From Bacillota bacterium (GTDB lineage Bacteria > Bacillota > Clostridia > Lachnospirales > Lachnospiraceae): DNA of 23,120 nucleotides. The DNA is taken from positions 1 to 23,120 of the forward strand of contig JAEZHX010000057.1 in NCBI GenBank assembly GCA_023436765.1, given 5' to 3'. The notes below the pieces were generated by a model. It did not search any database and was not told where the DNA came from. It saw only the letters and a list, made by a program, of their open reading frames with translations. Shown here one piece after another: positions 12,961 through 19,943 of the stretch; within the stretch, counting starts at the first letter, position 1; the number at the start of each line of letters is the position of its first letter. The position numbers and the translations under genes were made by a program.

Positions 12961-15819
12961 TTAATCTGAAAAGGCTGCAATATTGTTCTCCGGCAAGGAA
13001 GCTTCCTTCTCTACCAGATGCTCCTGGTCCTCCAGATCGAAATAAAGGCGGTAGACATCCCTGGCCAGCTCTGCAGCGTTACCGGAGGTATAACCGTTTG
13101 GTATAACAGCGGTAACCGATATCTCCGGATTCTCAAAGGGCGCATAGGATACGAACAATGCATTGTTAAAGTTAACCTTACTGATCTGAGAGGTACCGGT
13201 CTTGCCGGCTACCGTAACACCAAGATTTTTGTACAGGCTGCTGACGGAGCCTCCGGGTACATTTGCTACGGCATACATTCCTTCCTGCACGGCATCCCAG
13301 TATTCAGGCTTAATATCGGTCAGATCCTTATAGACAGTGGCACTATTCTGCAGTTGAATGTTACCATCCTTATCAACTATCCTGTCTAACAGGGTTAAGT
13401 CATAATTAATACCGCGATTCGCTATGGTGGTCACATATCGTGATAACTGCATCGGGGTATAAGCATTCGTACCCTGTCCAATCGCGGAACGGACCGGATC
13501 ATCATCGGATACCTGGGGCGATATTTCATTTACTTCAACTCCAGAGGTTGTATCAAATCCGAACATGGAGGCGTATTTCTTAAGCTTCTCCAAGCCAACC
13601 TGTTCATTGTATTTGCCGGTACCGTCTATACTTAAGCGGAACCCCACCTCATAAAAGTAATAGTTACAGGAAACCTTTATGGCATCCGTAATATCTACAG
13701 AACCGTGGGAACGGGGATAGATATGGCATTTCGCAGCCGGTTGAATCTTCTCAAAGATTCCAAGATCCGTAATCTTCTCCTGTGGACCGATCACACCTTC
13801 CATCATTCCTGCAAAGGAGGTAACCATCTTAAAGGTAGATCCGGGCGCGGTCCTCTGCTGTGTCGGACGGTTCATCCAAGGAAGAGATTTGTCCGTAAAC
13901 AGCCAATTGTAATATTTTGAATCGACTTTATTTGCTAATTTATTATTATCATAACTGGGGTAAGTAACCATCGCCAGGACATCTCCGGTCTTCACATCCG
14001 TAATAACCACGGAGCCGCTGCAGGGCTCTAAAGCAAGCATAGCAGGGGTGATTTCCAGGGAAGTAATCTTTGCATTCATGAAATGATAGGCAGAGATGGT
14101 TCCGTTTTCTAAAGCTCTCTTATCCTCTTCATTATATTCTATCACACCTTGGTCGAATAATAAAAGACAAATTTCTTTTCCCGATAATTTGTACGAAAAT
14201 ACCAAAGTGCGGTATATTTTTTTATTGAAAGTGCCATCCTTCTTCAAAATATCCTTAGTGGTTGTGATCAGCTTCTGATAAAGCTCCTCCGAGGTATAAA
14301 ATTCGCCTTGTTCAACACCCAGCTTGGACAGATCTATATAATTCCTGGAGATTGCATGGTTCAAAAAGACGTTCAGGGGAGTTTTATTATTCAGGTAGGA
14401 TTTGTATACCTCATCGTCCTCCGGTATCTGTTTCTTGAGCAGGATCTCCTTTTTCACCAATACCTCATAGAAGTATTTCAGGTATTCCTCCATCTCACCG
14501 GCACTGCTATCCAGCACGGTATTCTCGGGAGCCAGAAGGGAATCCAGCTGTCTGAAGACGCTCTCTAATTCCGTTTTGTATTTCGTGTAGGTCTGTTTCT
14601 CCAGATCTTTCGCATCCGGATCATCAAAATGGGTAATATCAATAATATCATTATTGATCAGGGCATAATACACCTCATAGATCGGAGTGGTGATCTCACT
14701 GGCACTCTCCCCCTTGGAGCCGTAATCCATGTCCGGAACGATCTTGGATAACAAAATTCCGGCAATCTTCTTCTCCAGGATGTGATAGGTGGATTTCTGC
14801 AGATCACTGTCTATGGTTAGATAAATATCATTCCCTGCGGTGGGATCCTTGCGATCCACCACGTCAATTACCTTATTTCCGGTATTTACGGTAACGGTCT
14901 CTGTTCCCTTGACACCTCTTAAGTAAGCTTCATATTCCTTCTCTAGACCGGTCTTACCAACAATGTCAGTGGAATTATAATATTCCCCGTTAGCATTTAA
15001 TAGCTCCAGTTCTTCGGAACTGATCTGTCCGGTATAGCCAAGGATATGTGCAAAATAGAGACTGTCATGATAAACTCGCTGAGTCTGCTGCTGAATCTCA
15101 ACACCCGGCAGCTCGGCACTGCTCTCCATGACATGGGCAACCGTATTGTTATTTACTTTATTCGCTACAGTAATCCTTAAGAATTTCGGGTAATTACAAT
15201 GCAGGGCATAACGGACACTCATGATCTCCAGTGCTTCTGCCACAGTGTAATCATCGGAGATACCAAACATAGTGGTATAGTCATCCCCGGTGCCGTTCTT
15301 CAGAAATTCATAGACCTCCTTTGCGGTAGCATTCTGCTGCTTTTCTGTGAGCTGTTTATTCTCATCCAGAACAAAGGTATAGACATTTTTCTTGAATCTG
15401 GTCAGCGCTGAGCCTGAGATCGTGAATTCCAGTTCATTTTCTCCTGTCTGAACGATCGGAAAATCATTATAAAGCGTGTCCCCACAGTCCTTAATAATAT
15501 TGATAAGCCGATGGATCACAGCATTTCTTTCCTCATTGGTTTCAATCTCTGTACTGTCTTCCATGGTAACAGAATAGGACAGGACATTGGAAGCCAGGAG
15601 CTTTCCGGTTCTGTCATAGATATTACCGCGGGTACTCTTGATCTCACGATTCTCTGTCTTCCTGAAATTCTCCTCTTTGGCAATGGCAGGGCCTTGTACG
15701 ATCTGCAGCAAAAACAGACGATGTACCAGCACCGCAAAAAGTACGATATAGATCAACATCATAGGGAATAATCTTGATTTAACAATCCGTTTCACAAAAT
15801 CCAGAAAAACATCTAACAT
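12961..15819 (-). CDS. mrdA: Class B penicillin-binding protein 2, elongasome transpeptidase with large insertion
   Basis: A 952-aa peptidoglycan transpeptidase, much longer than the usual 600-720 aa. One transmembrane helix is at about 17-40. The pedestal domain follows, with STRGNIYDRTGKLLASN (62-78) and TDIVGKTGLEKEYEAYLRG (284-302). The transpeptidase domain carries SxxK (S661-TF-K664), SxN (S717-C-N719) and KTGT (873-876), so it should be active. About 250 residues (350-600) are inserted between LTIDSDLQKS and SGSVVITDVKTGDVLAMV, which are nearly adjacent in ordinary PBP2. The insert is helical and charged. GGAAGG lies 5 nt before the ATG. Position after mreD and in the same series as rodA supports the elongation role; the symbol is by function. 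Confidence 0.93.
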   Translation of the reverse strand: MLDVFLDFVKRIVKSRLFPMMLIYIVLFAVLVHRLFLLQIVQGPAIAKEENFRKTENREIKSTRGNIYDRTGKLLASNVLSYSVTMEDSTEIETNEERNAVIHRLINIIKDCGDTLYNDFPIVQTGENELEFTISGSALTRFKKNVYTFVLDENKQLTEKQQNATAKEVYEFLKNGTGDDYTTMFGISDDYTVAEALEIMSVRYALHCNYPKFLRITVANKVNNNTVAHVMESSAELPGVEIQQQTQRVYHDSLYFAHILGYTGQISSEELELLNANGEYYNSTDIVGKTGLEKEYEAYLRGVKGTETVTVNTGNKVIDVVDRKDPTAGNDIYLTIDSDLQKSTYHILEKKIAGILLSKIVPDMDYGSKGESASEITTPIYEVYYALINNDIIDITHFDDPDAKDLEKQTYTKYKTELESVFRQLDSLLAPENTVLDSSAGEMEEYLKYFYEVLVKKEILLKKQIPEDDEVYKSYLNNKTPLNVFLNHAISRNYIDLSKLGVEQGEFYTSEELYQKLITTTKDILKKDGTFNKKIYRTLVFSYKLSGKEICLLLFDQGVIEYNEEDKRALENGTISAYHFMNAKITSLEITPAMLALEPCSGSVVITDVKTGDVLAMVTYPSYDNNKLANKVDSKYYNWLFTDKSLPWMNRPTQQRTAPGSTFKMVTSFAGMMEGVIGPQEKITDLGIFEKIQPAAKCHIYPRSHGSVDITDAIKVSCNYYFYEVGFRLSIDGTGKYNEQVGLEKLKKYASMFGFDTTSGVEVNEISPQVSDDDPVRSAIGQGTNAYTPMQLSRYVTTIANRGINYDLTLLDRIVDKDGNIQLQNSATVYKDLTDIKPEYWDAVQEGMYAVANVPGGSVSSLYKNLGVTVAGKTGTSQISKVNFNNALFVSYAPFENPEISVTAVIPNGYTSGNAAELARDVYRLYFDLEDQEHLVEKEASLPENNIAAFSD

Positions 15820-16134
15820 AATAACCTTCCATTCTACCTAAACCCGCGAATTTGGGCGTCAGCACAAATATGCCGTGTGAAAAATTTATTTTCACACTTA
15901 CCTCCAAAATCTAAACAACGGAAAAACAAGGAGTGAAAATGATACACCCTGGAAGAACAAGGAGTGAGCCTACTTGTGCGAAACTCCGCAGTTCTTCCCG
16001 TGTGAAGGATCTTATACTTCACACTACTCCGCAGTTCTTCCCGTGTGAAGGATCTTTACTTCACTCTACTCCGACAGTTCTTCCCAAGCGAATTATTTAT
16101 AATTCGCTTTGCGAATATGTTCTTTCATTCGCTT
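15820..16134 (-). repeat. Gene-free spacer of short direct and inverted repeats between mreD and pbp2
   Basis: This 315-bp spacer holds no credible gene. A box of the form ACTCCGCAGTTCTTCC (plus strand) occurs at 15983-15998, 16026-16041 and, with one extra base, 16068-16084, at 42-43-bp spacing. After the first two boxes comes a hairpin: GTGTGAAG (16000-16007) with CTTCACAC (16017-16024), and a near copy at 16043-16066. Two related boxes in the opposite orientation, GGAAAAACAAGGAGTGA (15920-15936) and GGAAGAACAAGGAGTGA (15951-15967), allow a larger fold with 15983-15998. Other palindromes are GTGTGAAAA/TTTTCACAC (15875-15897) and AAGCGAATTA/TAATTCGCTT (16086-16109). GCGAAT/ATTCGC (16111-16132) is a third. 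No T-runs follow, so these are not ordinary terminators. Confidence 0.8.
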
Positions 16135-16632
16135 TTACTCCGCCGCACGATCCAAACGGTTGTTAATCATATGTAACAGCTTATATAACAGGACGGAGAC
16201 CGCTACAGTATAGATTACCTCCGGTAGAATAAATCGTCGGAAATAGTAAAAAAGATTTAATCTGCTTCTTAACAGGAATTCGAACACATAATAGAAAAAT
16301 CCGTAGAAGAAATCACAGACAGCCACAAAAATGATGGGCAGAGTAAAGTCATCGTTCGAATAAAACTTGTTAAGAAAGCCGATGAAATAACCAATCAGCA
16401 GATAAAGCAGCGCATACAACCCCACAACCTGGCCAAAGATCAGGTCCACGAAAAATCCACTGAAGAAACCAACCAGAAGACCCGTATTCCTGCCCCTCAT
16501 ATAGGCAGTGGATACCACCAAAATCAACAGAAGATTTGGCATGATTCCTGCCAGCCTGACATAATGGAACATGGCGCTCTGTAGAACAAAACATATCATA
16601 ATTTCTAAGAAATATACAATAACCCTTTTCAT
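16135..16632 (-). CDS. mreD: Rod shape-determining membrane protein MreD
   Basis: A 165-aa, very hydrophobic protein with about five or six transmembrane segments. MreD works with MreC and MreB in the elongation complex. Family features include the segment MPNLLLILVVSTAYMRGR (31-48) and the GxxxGFFVDLIFGQVVGLYAL region (about 55-75). An AGGGGA sequence lies 4-5 nt before the ATG, and 15 nt separate the gene from mreC. The stop codon abuts the repeat-rich spacer that precedes pbp2. Confidence 0.94.
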   Translation of the reverse strand: MKRVIVYFLEIMICFVLQSAMFHYVRLAGIMPNLLLILVVSTAYMRGRNTGLLVGFFSGFFVDLIFGQVVGLYALLYLLIGYFIGFLNKFYSNDDFTLPIIFVAVCDFFYGFFYYVFEFLLRSRLNLFYYFRRFILPEVIYTVAVSVLLYKLLHMINNRLDRAAE

Positions 16633-16647
16633 GAGTCCCCTGCTTTT

Positions 16648-17535
16648 CTATTCAGTAATAGGTTCCTCCGCGATGGAAGGGTCCTTATCAATTAATGGCT
16701 CCTTCAGCTGTGTGATGATCAGAACCTCATTCAGTCTTTCAAAATCTACCACCGGCGTTAAATATGCCGTCTTAGTCATATTGCTGGAATCGAGTTTTAT
16801 GTCACTTACATAGCCAATCAGAATTCCCTGTAGGAATTTATCACTGATGTGTGAGGTTACTACTTCATAATTATCCTCTATCTCGGCATCCTTACTGATC
16901 AATTCTACCCTTATCTTACCCTCATCCATCAGCTTCAGGTCACCCTTGACGATGCAGGTATCAGAGGTTTTTAAGAACATTCCGCTGACATTGCTCTTAT
17001 CATCGATAATGGAACGGACAATGGAATAATTGTAATGGGCTTCAGTAATAATTCCAGCCAAACCGTTTCCGGCTAAAACATTCATATTCTCTGCAAGACC
17101 ATCTCTGGTCCCCTTATCGATCGTAAACACATTATACCAGTTATTCGTATCCTTACTGATGACCCTGGCGGCTACTTTGGGATAATCAAGATATTTCTGA
17201 TCCAGCTTATACAGCTCCCTTAGCTCATCCAGCTCATACTTATCCTGAAGCAGCAGCTTGTTCTCATAGGATAACAGATTAACCCGATCCTTCAGGTCTT
17301 CGTTTTCCTTCAATAAATCCTTCATACTTGTAAAGATATTCAGTCTATCCGAGATAAAGCTGCCAACTGAATTAATTCCCCGCTGCATCGGGGTGACAAT
17401 GGTACCTGCCGCATTTCTTACCGGAGAGAGAGCCCCTCCGTATCGGTAGGATAAGAATATCAGACCGAAACAGAGTACAATAAGAATAATCAGTAAGTGC
17501 TTCGGATTAATATGGATCTTTGTCCTGCGTCTCAT
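16648..17535 (-). CDS. mreC: Rod shape-determining protein MreC
   Basis: A 295-aa bitopic membrane protein that links cytoplasmic MreB to the wall synthases and activates PBP2-RodA in other bacteria. A basic N terminus (MRRRTKIHINPKH) precedes the transmembrane helix at about 13-31. A coiled coil covers about 65-110 (DLLKENEDLKDRV and onward), and the beta-barrel MreC core follows to about 275. GNGLAGIITEAHYNYSIVRS (155-174) and GIL(I)GYVSDI are the family blocks. The C-terminal 15 residues are acidic. AGGAG lies 5 nt before the ATG. Confidence 0.96.
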   Translation of the reverse strand: MRRRTKIHINPKHLLIILIVLCFGLIFLSYRYGGALSPVRNAAGTIVTPMQRGINSVGSFISDRLNIFTSMKDLLKENEDLKDRVNLLSYENKLLLQDKYELDELRELYKLDQKYLDYPKVAARVISKDTNNWYNVFTIDKGTRDGLAENMNVLAGNGLAGIITEAHYNYSIVRSIIDDKSNVSGMFLKTSDTCIVKGDLKLMDEGKIRVELISKDAEIEDNYEVVTSHISDKFLQGILIGYVSDIKLDSSNMTKTAYLTPVVDFERLNEVLIITQLKEPLIDKDPSIAEEPITE

Positions 17536-17652
17536 AATATCTCCTAACCTTCACAGGTTGCTGTAGCTGCCGGAAAGTCCGGTTAATCGACCGGAGCAGC
17601 CGGAATATGTTCTCCTGCCCTTCCGTTCGGAAGGAGGCAGTATACCTGTAGT
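17536..17652 (-). other. Structured spacer between mreB and mreC
   Basis: Two GC-rich inverted repeats lie in this 117-bp gap. CTGCCCTTCC (17615-17624) pairs with GGAAGGAGGCAG (17629-17640) with one bulge and a 4-nt GTTC loop; TCCGGT (17578-17583) pairs with ACCGGA (17590-17595). A wider pairing between GCTGCCGG and CCGG-AG-CAGC is also possible. No T-run follows on the minus strand. They may stabilise or process the mRNA, or set the ratio of MreB to MreCD. The RBS of mreC follows. Confidence 0.5.
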
Positions 17653-18675
17653 TTAATTTACGATAGTTTTTGGCCGTAAGGCAGCAGCAAGGGAGGCAAG
17701 CTTATGATCCTCCATAATTTTACCGAGACCCTTGACGACAGTTTTGGAGGGATCCTCACAAATATTGATTTTCAGATCCGTTTCCTTGTGAAGCAGCTCG
17801 CTCAGGCCGAAAATCTTGGCTGATCCGCCTGTAATATAGATACCACTGTCAATGATATCAGAAGAAATTTCCGGAGGAGTACGCTCCAGAATAATACGGA
17901 TGGCATCCGTAATGGTATACATATATTCCGAAATGGATTCGTAAACAGTTACGGAATCGACCTCCATTTCTATCGGAAGCCCGGTGACCACATCTCTGCC
18001 GAAGACCTTAACGGAAGCATTAACAGAAGGAAGTGCACAGGCCAGCTTCTTTTTAATATTCTCTGCGGTCTTATCACCGATATAGAGGTTGAATTTTCTC
18101 TTTACGATACTTTTGATCGCCTCGTCCAGCTTATTACCGCCGACGGGGATTAATTTGCTTAAAACGATACCACCCAGGGACAAAATGGATACCTCAGTCG
18201 TATCGGCACCGATATCCACAATCATCACACCCCTGGCTGTCATGACATCAAGTCCGGCACCTACAGCGTCCGCAATCGGCTTCTCCACGATCTTGATATG
18301 TCCGGCCTTTAAATTCGAGCTGGCGATCAGGTCAAAGAAGGATCTGCGTTCCACCTCGGTAATATCGGTTGGTGTTGCGACGATATAATCAGCGGACCCG
18401 GGTCTTTTAGAGTTGCTGATTCTCATCATGAAATGCTGTAGTAAGGACATCATGTTTGCTACATCGGCGATAACGCCGCTTCTGACAGGGTAAGTAACGT
18501 TTATATTAGAGGGGGCCTTCTCATACATATCAAAAGCGTCATTGCCGGAGGCTATTACCGTCTTCTTATCAGCAATCGCAATAATATTACGCTCGTCCAG
18601 CACAATTCCTTGACCCTTTTTTATTATTTTAATCGTACTGGTTCCGAAATCTATCCCATATACCTTTGAAGCCAT
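17653..18675 (-). CDS. mreB: MreB-family actin homologue with altered active-site residues
   Basis: A 340-aa bacterial actin directing side-wall synthesis. Position before mreC and mreD and the overall length fit MreB. Phosphate loop 1 reads YGIDFGTSTIKI (6-17), where canonical MreB has DLGTANT. The usual EEP (catalytic Glu aligned with actin Gln137) reads Glu131-Lys132-Pro133, so the catalytic Glu is Lys. Phosphate loop 2 reads DIGADTTEV (154-162) instead of DIGGGTTEV. ERTPPEISSDIIDSGIYITGG (264-284) is well conserved and marks the adenosine site. ATP hydrolysis may be impaired or altered, or another MreB may exist elsewhere in the genome. GGAGG lies 10 nt before the ATG. No clear promoter was found in the 113-bp gap to radC. 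Confidence 0.92.
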   Translation of the reverse strand: MASKVYGIDFGTSTIKIIKKGQGIVLDERNIIAIADKKTVIASGNDAFDMYEKAPSNINVTYPVRSGVIADVANMMSLLQHFMMRISNSKRPGSADYIVATPTDITEVERRSFFDLIASSNLKAGHIKIVEKPIADAVGAGLDVMTARGVMIVDIGADTTEVSILSLGGIVLSKLIPVGGNKLDEAIKSIVKRKFNLYIGDKTAENIKKKLACALPSVNASVKVFGRDVVTGLPIEMEVDSVTVYESISEYMYTITDAIRIILERTPPEISSDIIDSGIYITGGSAKIFGLSELLHKETDLKINICEDPSKTVVKGLGKIMEDHKLASLAAALRPKTIVN

Positions 18676-18788
18676 GATATAGCTACCTCCTATAAACTAA
18701 AGTTGTCAAATGAAAAGTATGCTTGAAACTATTCCGTGTTTCCAAAAAATCAGCAGAAAAGTCATTGCTTGTTAATATGTCTGTACGG

Positions 18789-19487
18789 TTATAATAATCC
18801 CTGTTCCTTCAGGCTGATATATCTATTATCGCCAATAATAATATGATCCATAAGCGTAATCCCTACGAAATTACCGGCTTCTTTAATTCTCTTAGTAACA
18901 CGCAGATCCTCTGCACTGGGTGAGGGGTCTCCGCTGGGGTGGTTATGTATCAGGATGATGTTTACGGCCTCCTGCTTCAGAGCCTGCACAAAGATCTCTC
19001 TGGACGGCATGATTGAGGTGTTCACCGTACCCGAGGAAATCACCATGTCCTTGATGAGCTTACTCTTGGAATCAAGCATCACAAGGATAATCTGCTCCCG
19101 GTCTAAATGCCGCATATCCTGCATATAATAATCGGCCACACTTTTAGGGGTGATCAGCCTTAGGTTGTCCCGGTGGATCTCCTTTGCCATTCTCTTCGTA
19201 AGCTCTGTCAGACAAAGCAGCTCGATTGCCTTCACTCTGCCGATCCCGTTGATCCGGGTCAGCTCCTTCATCGTAAGGTAATTTAAGCCCTTCAAGCCGG
19301 AATTTGCTTCCGGGTAATTCAAGATGTTTGATGCAAGATCAATTACCCGTAGCTTTCTGGTACCCGTACGCAGGATAACTGCCAACAGCTCCGCGTCGGA
19401 CAGATAGGCAGCACCGTATTTCTCGCACTTCTCATAGGGCCGCTCGGAAATAGGCAGCTCCTTCACAGTTAAATAACTTTCCTTCAT
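18789..19487 (-). CDS. radC: RadC-family JAB/MPN-domain protein
   Basis: A 232-aa protein with an N-terminal helix-hairpin-helix region (TRINGIGRVKAIELL, 77-91) and a C-terminal JAB metalloprotease-like domain. The metal-site motif is complete: His181, His183 and Asp194 in HNHPSGDPSPSAEDL (181-195). Despite its name, a role in DNA repair is not established and the molecular function remains unclear. AGGAGG lies 4 nt before the ATG. In Firmicutes radC commonly stands just before mreBCD, as here. Confidence 0.96.
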   Translation of the reverse strand: MKESYLTVKELPISERPYEKCEKYGAAYLSDAELLAVILRTGTRKLRVIDLASNILNYPEANSGLKGLNYLTMKELTRINGIGRVKAIELLCLTELTKRMAKEIHRDNLRLITPKSVADYYMQDMRHLDREQIILVMLDSKSKLIKDMVISSGTVNTSIMPSREIFVQALKQEAVNIILIHNHPSGDPSPSAEDLRVTKRIKEAGNFVGITLMDHIIIGDNRYISLKEQGLL

Positions 19488-19540
19488 GAATCCTCCTAAA
19501 CTTCTCTCTCCAGGAAATCAGTCGGACCATGTAATATAGA

Positions 19541-19816
19541 CTAAAGCTTCCTATAAGCAAATACCGCTGCGATGATGCCAAGAAAGCTTCCAATGGAAAT
19601 CCGGATCCTTAATCCAAATTGAATGGCGATATCACCAAGGCTTACGCTGATAATTCCGCTTCCATCCGGCTTTCCGATCGCAAAATCAAAACCGTAGTTT
19701 AACCATGTAAGGAAATTGATATTCTTGGTCATGGACCCCAAGAAGCTTCCTAAGACGATACCTGCAAGAATTAACAGGAACAGTGCCCATTTGTTTTTGC
19801 CGCTGGTCCTTGCCAT
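19541..19816 (-). CDS. DUF4321 small membrane protein
   Basis: A 91-aa protein with two transmembrane helices (about 9-28 and 72-88) and a Gly-rich, mostly hydrophobic middle (SLGDIAIQFGLRIRISIGS). The arrangement and the LAGIVLGSFLGS start match DUF4321 proteins, which are found beside radC-mre genes in Clostridia. Function is unknown; the context suggests the envelope or rod-shape machinery. GAGGAGG lies 5 nt before the ATG, and 53 nt separate it from radC, so it is probably the first gene of the shape/Min series. Confidence 0.87.
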   Translation of the reverse strand: MARTSGKNKWALFLLILAGIVLGSFLGSMTKNINFLTWLNYGFDFAIGKPDGSGIISVSLGDIAIQFGLRIRISIGSFLGIIAAVFAYRKL

Positions 19817-19857
19817 AAGATCCTCCTCTTTGGAACATACAGTTTTTTGTGATTCAT

Positions 19858-19898
19858 AAGCTTTTTAGCTTGTCCTTAATTACATTTTGGCAAGCTAA
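19858..19898 (-). other. Alternative hairpins in the DUF4321 leader
   Basis: TTAGCTTG (19865-19872) and CAAGCTAA (19891-19898) form a perfect 8-bp stem with an 18-nt loop. AGCTT (19867-19871) can instead pair with AAGCT (19858-19862). There is no T-run on the minus strand after the stem, so termination of the upstream PLP-enzyme gene is not clearly explained by it. Confidence 0.35.
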
Positions 19899-19908
19899 TT
19901 CATATAAC

Positions 19909-19917
19909 ATTTTAGCA
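19909..19917 (-). promoter_or_regulatory. Candidate extended -10 promoter for the DUF4321-radC-mre series
   Basis: On the minus strand TG-C-TAAAAT forms an extended -10 element, about 93 bp before the DUF4321 start. No good -35 is seen. It is the best promoter candidate in the 127-bp gap between the PLP-enzyme gene and DUF4321. Confidence 0.35.
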
Positions 19918-19943
19918 TAAAATGTATGGATTGTATACAGTAA

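Noticed and set aside
12961..15819. Frameshift or gene fusion as the reason for the long PBP2
   Set aside because: The frame is continuous, all catalytic motifs are in order, and the extra part is a single internal insertion.
15834..16022. A 62-codon minus-strand open frame in the repeat spacer
   Set aside because: It lies across repeats and palindromes, has no RBS of note, shows a composition unlike a protein, and overlaps the pbp2 leader.
15983..16084. Regular repeats resembling a small CRISPR array
   Set aside because: Only three boxes; the intervals between them are themselves similar hairpin sequences rather than unique spacers, and no cas gene is near.
18704..18709. Perfect TTGACA -35 box (minus strand) before mreB
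   Set aside because: No -10 fits at 16-18 bp before the ribosome binding site; it lies only 28 bp from the start codon.
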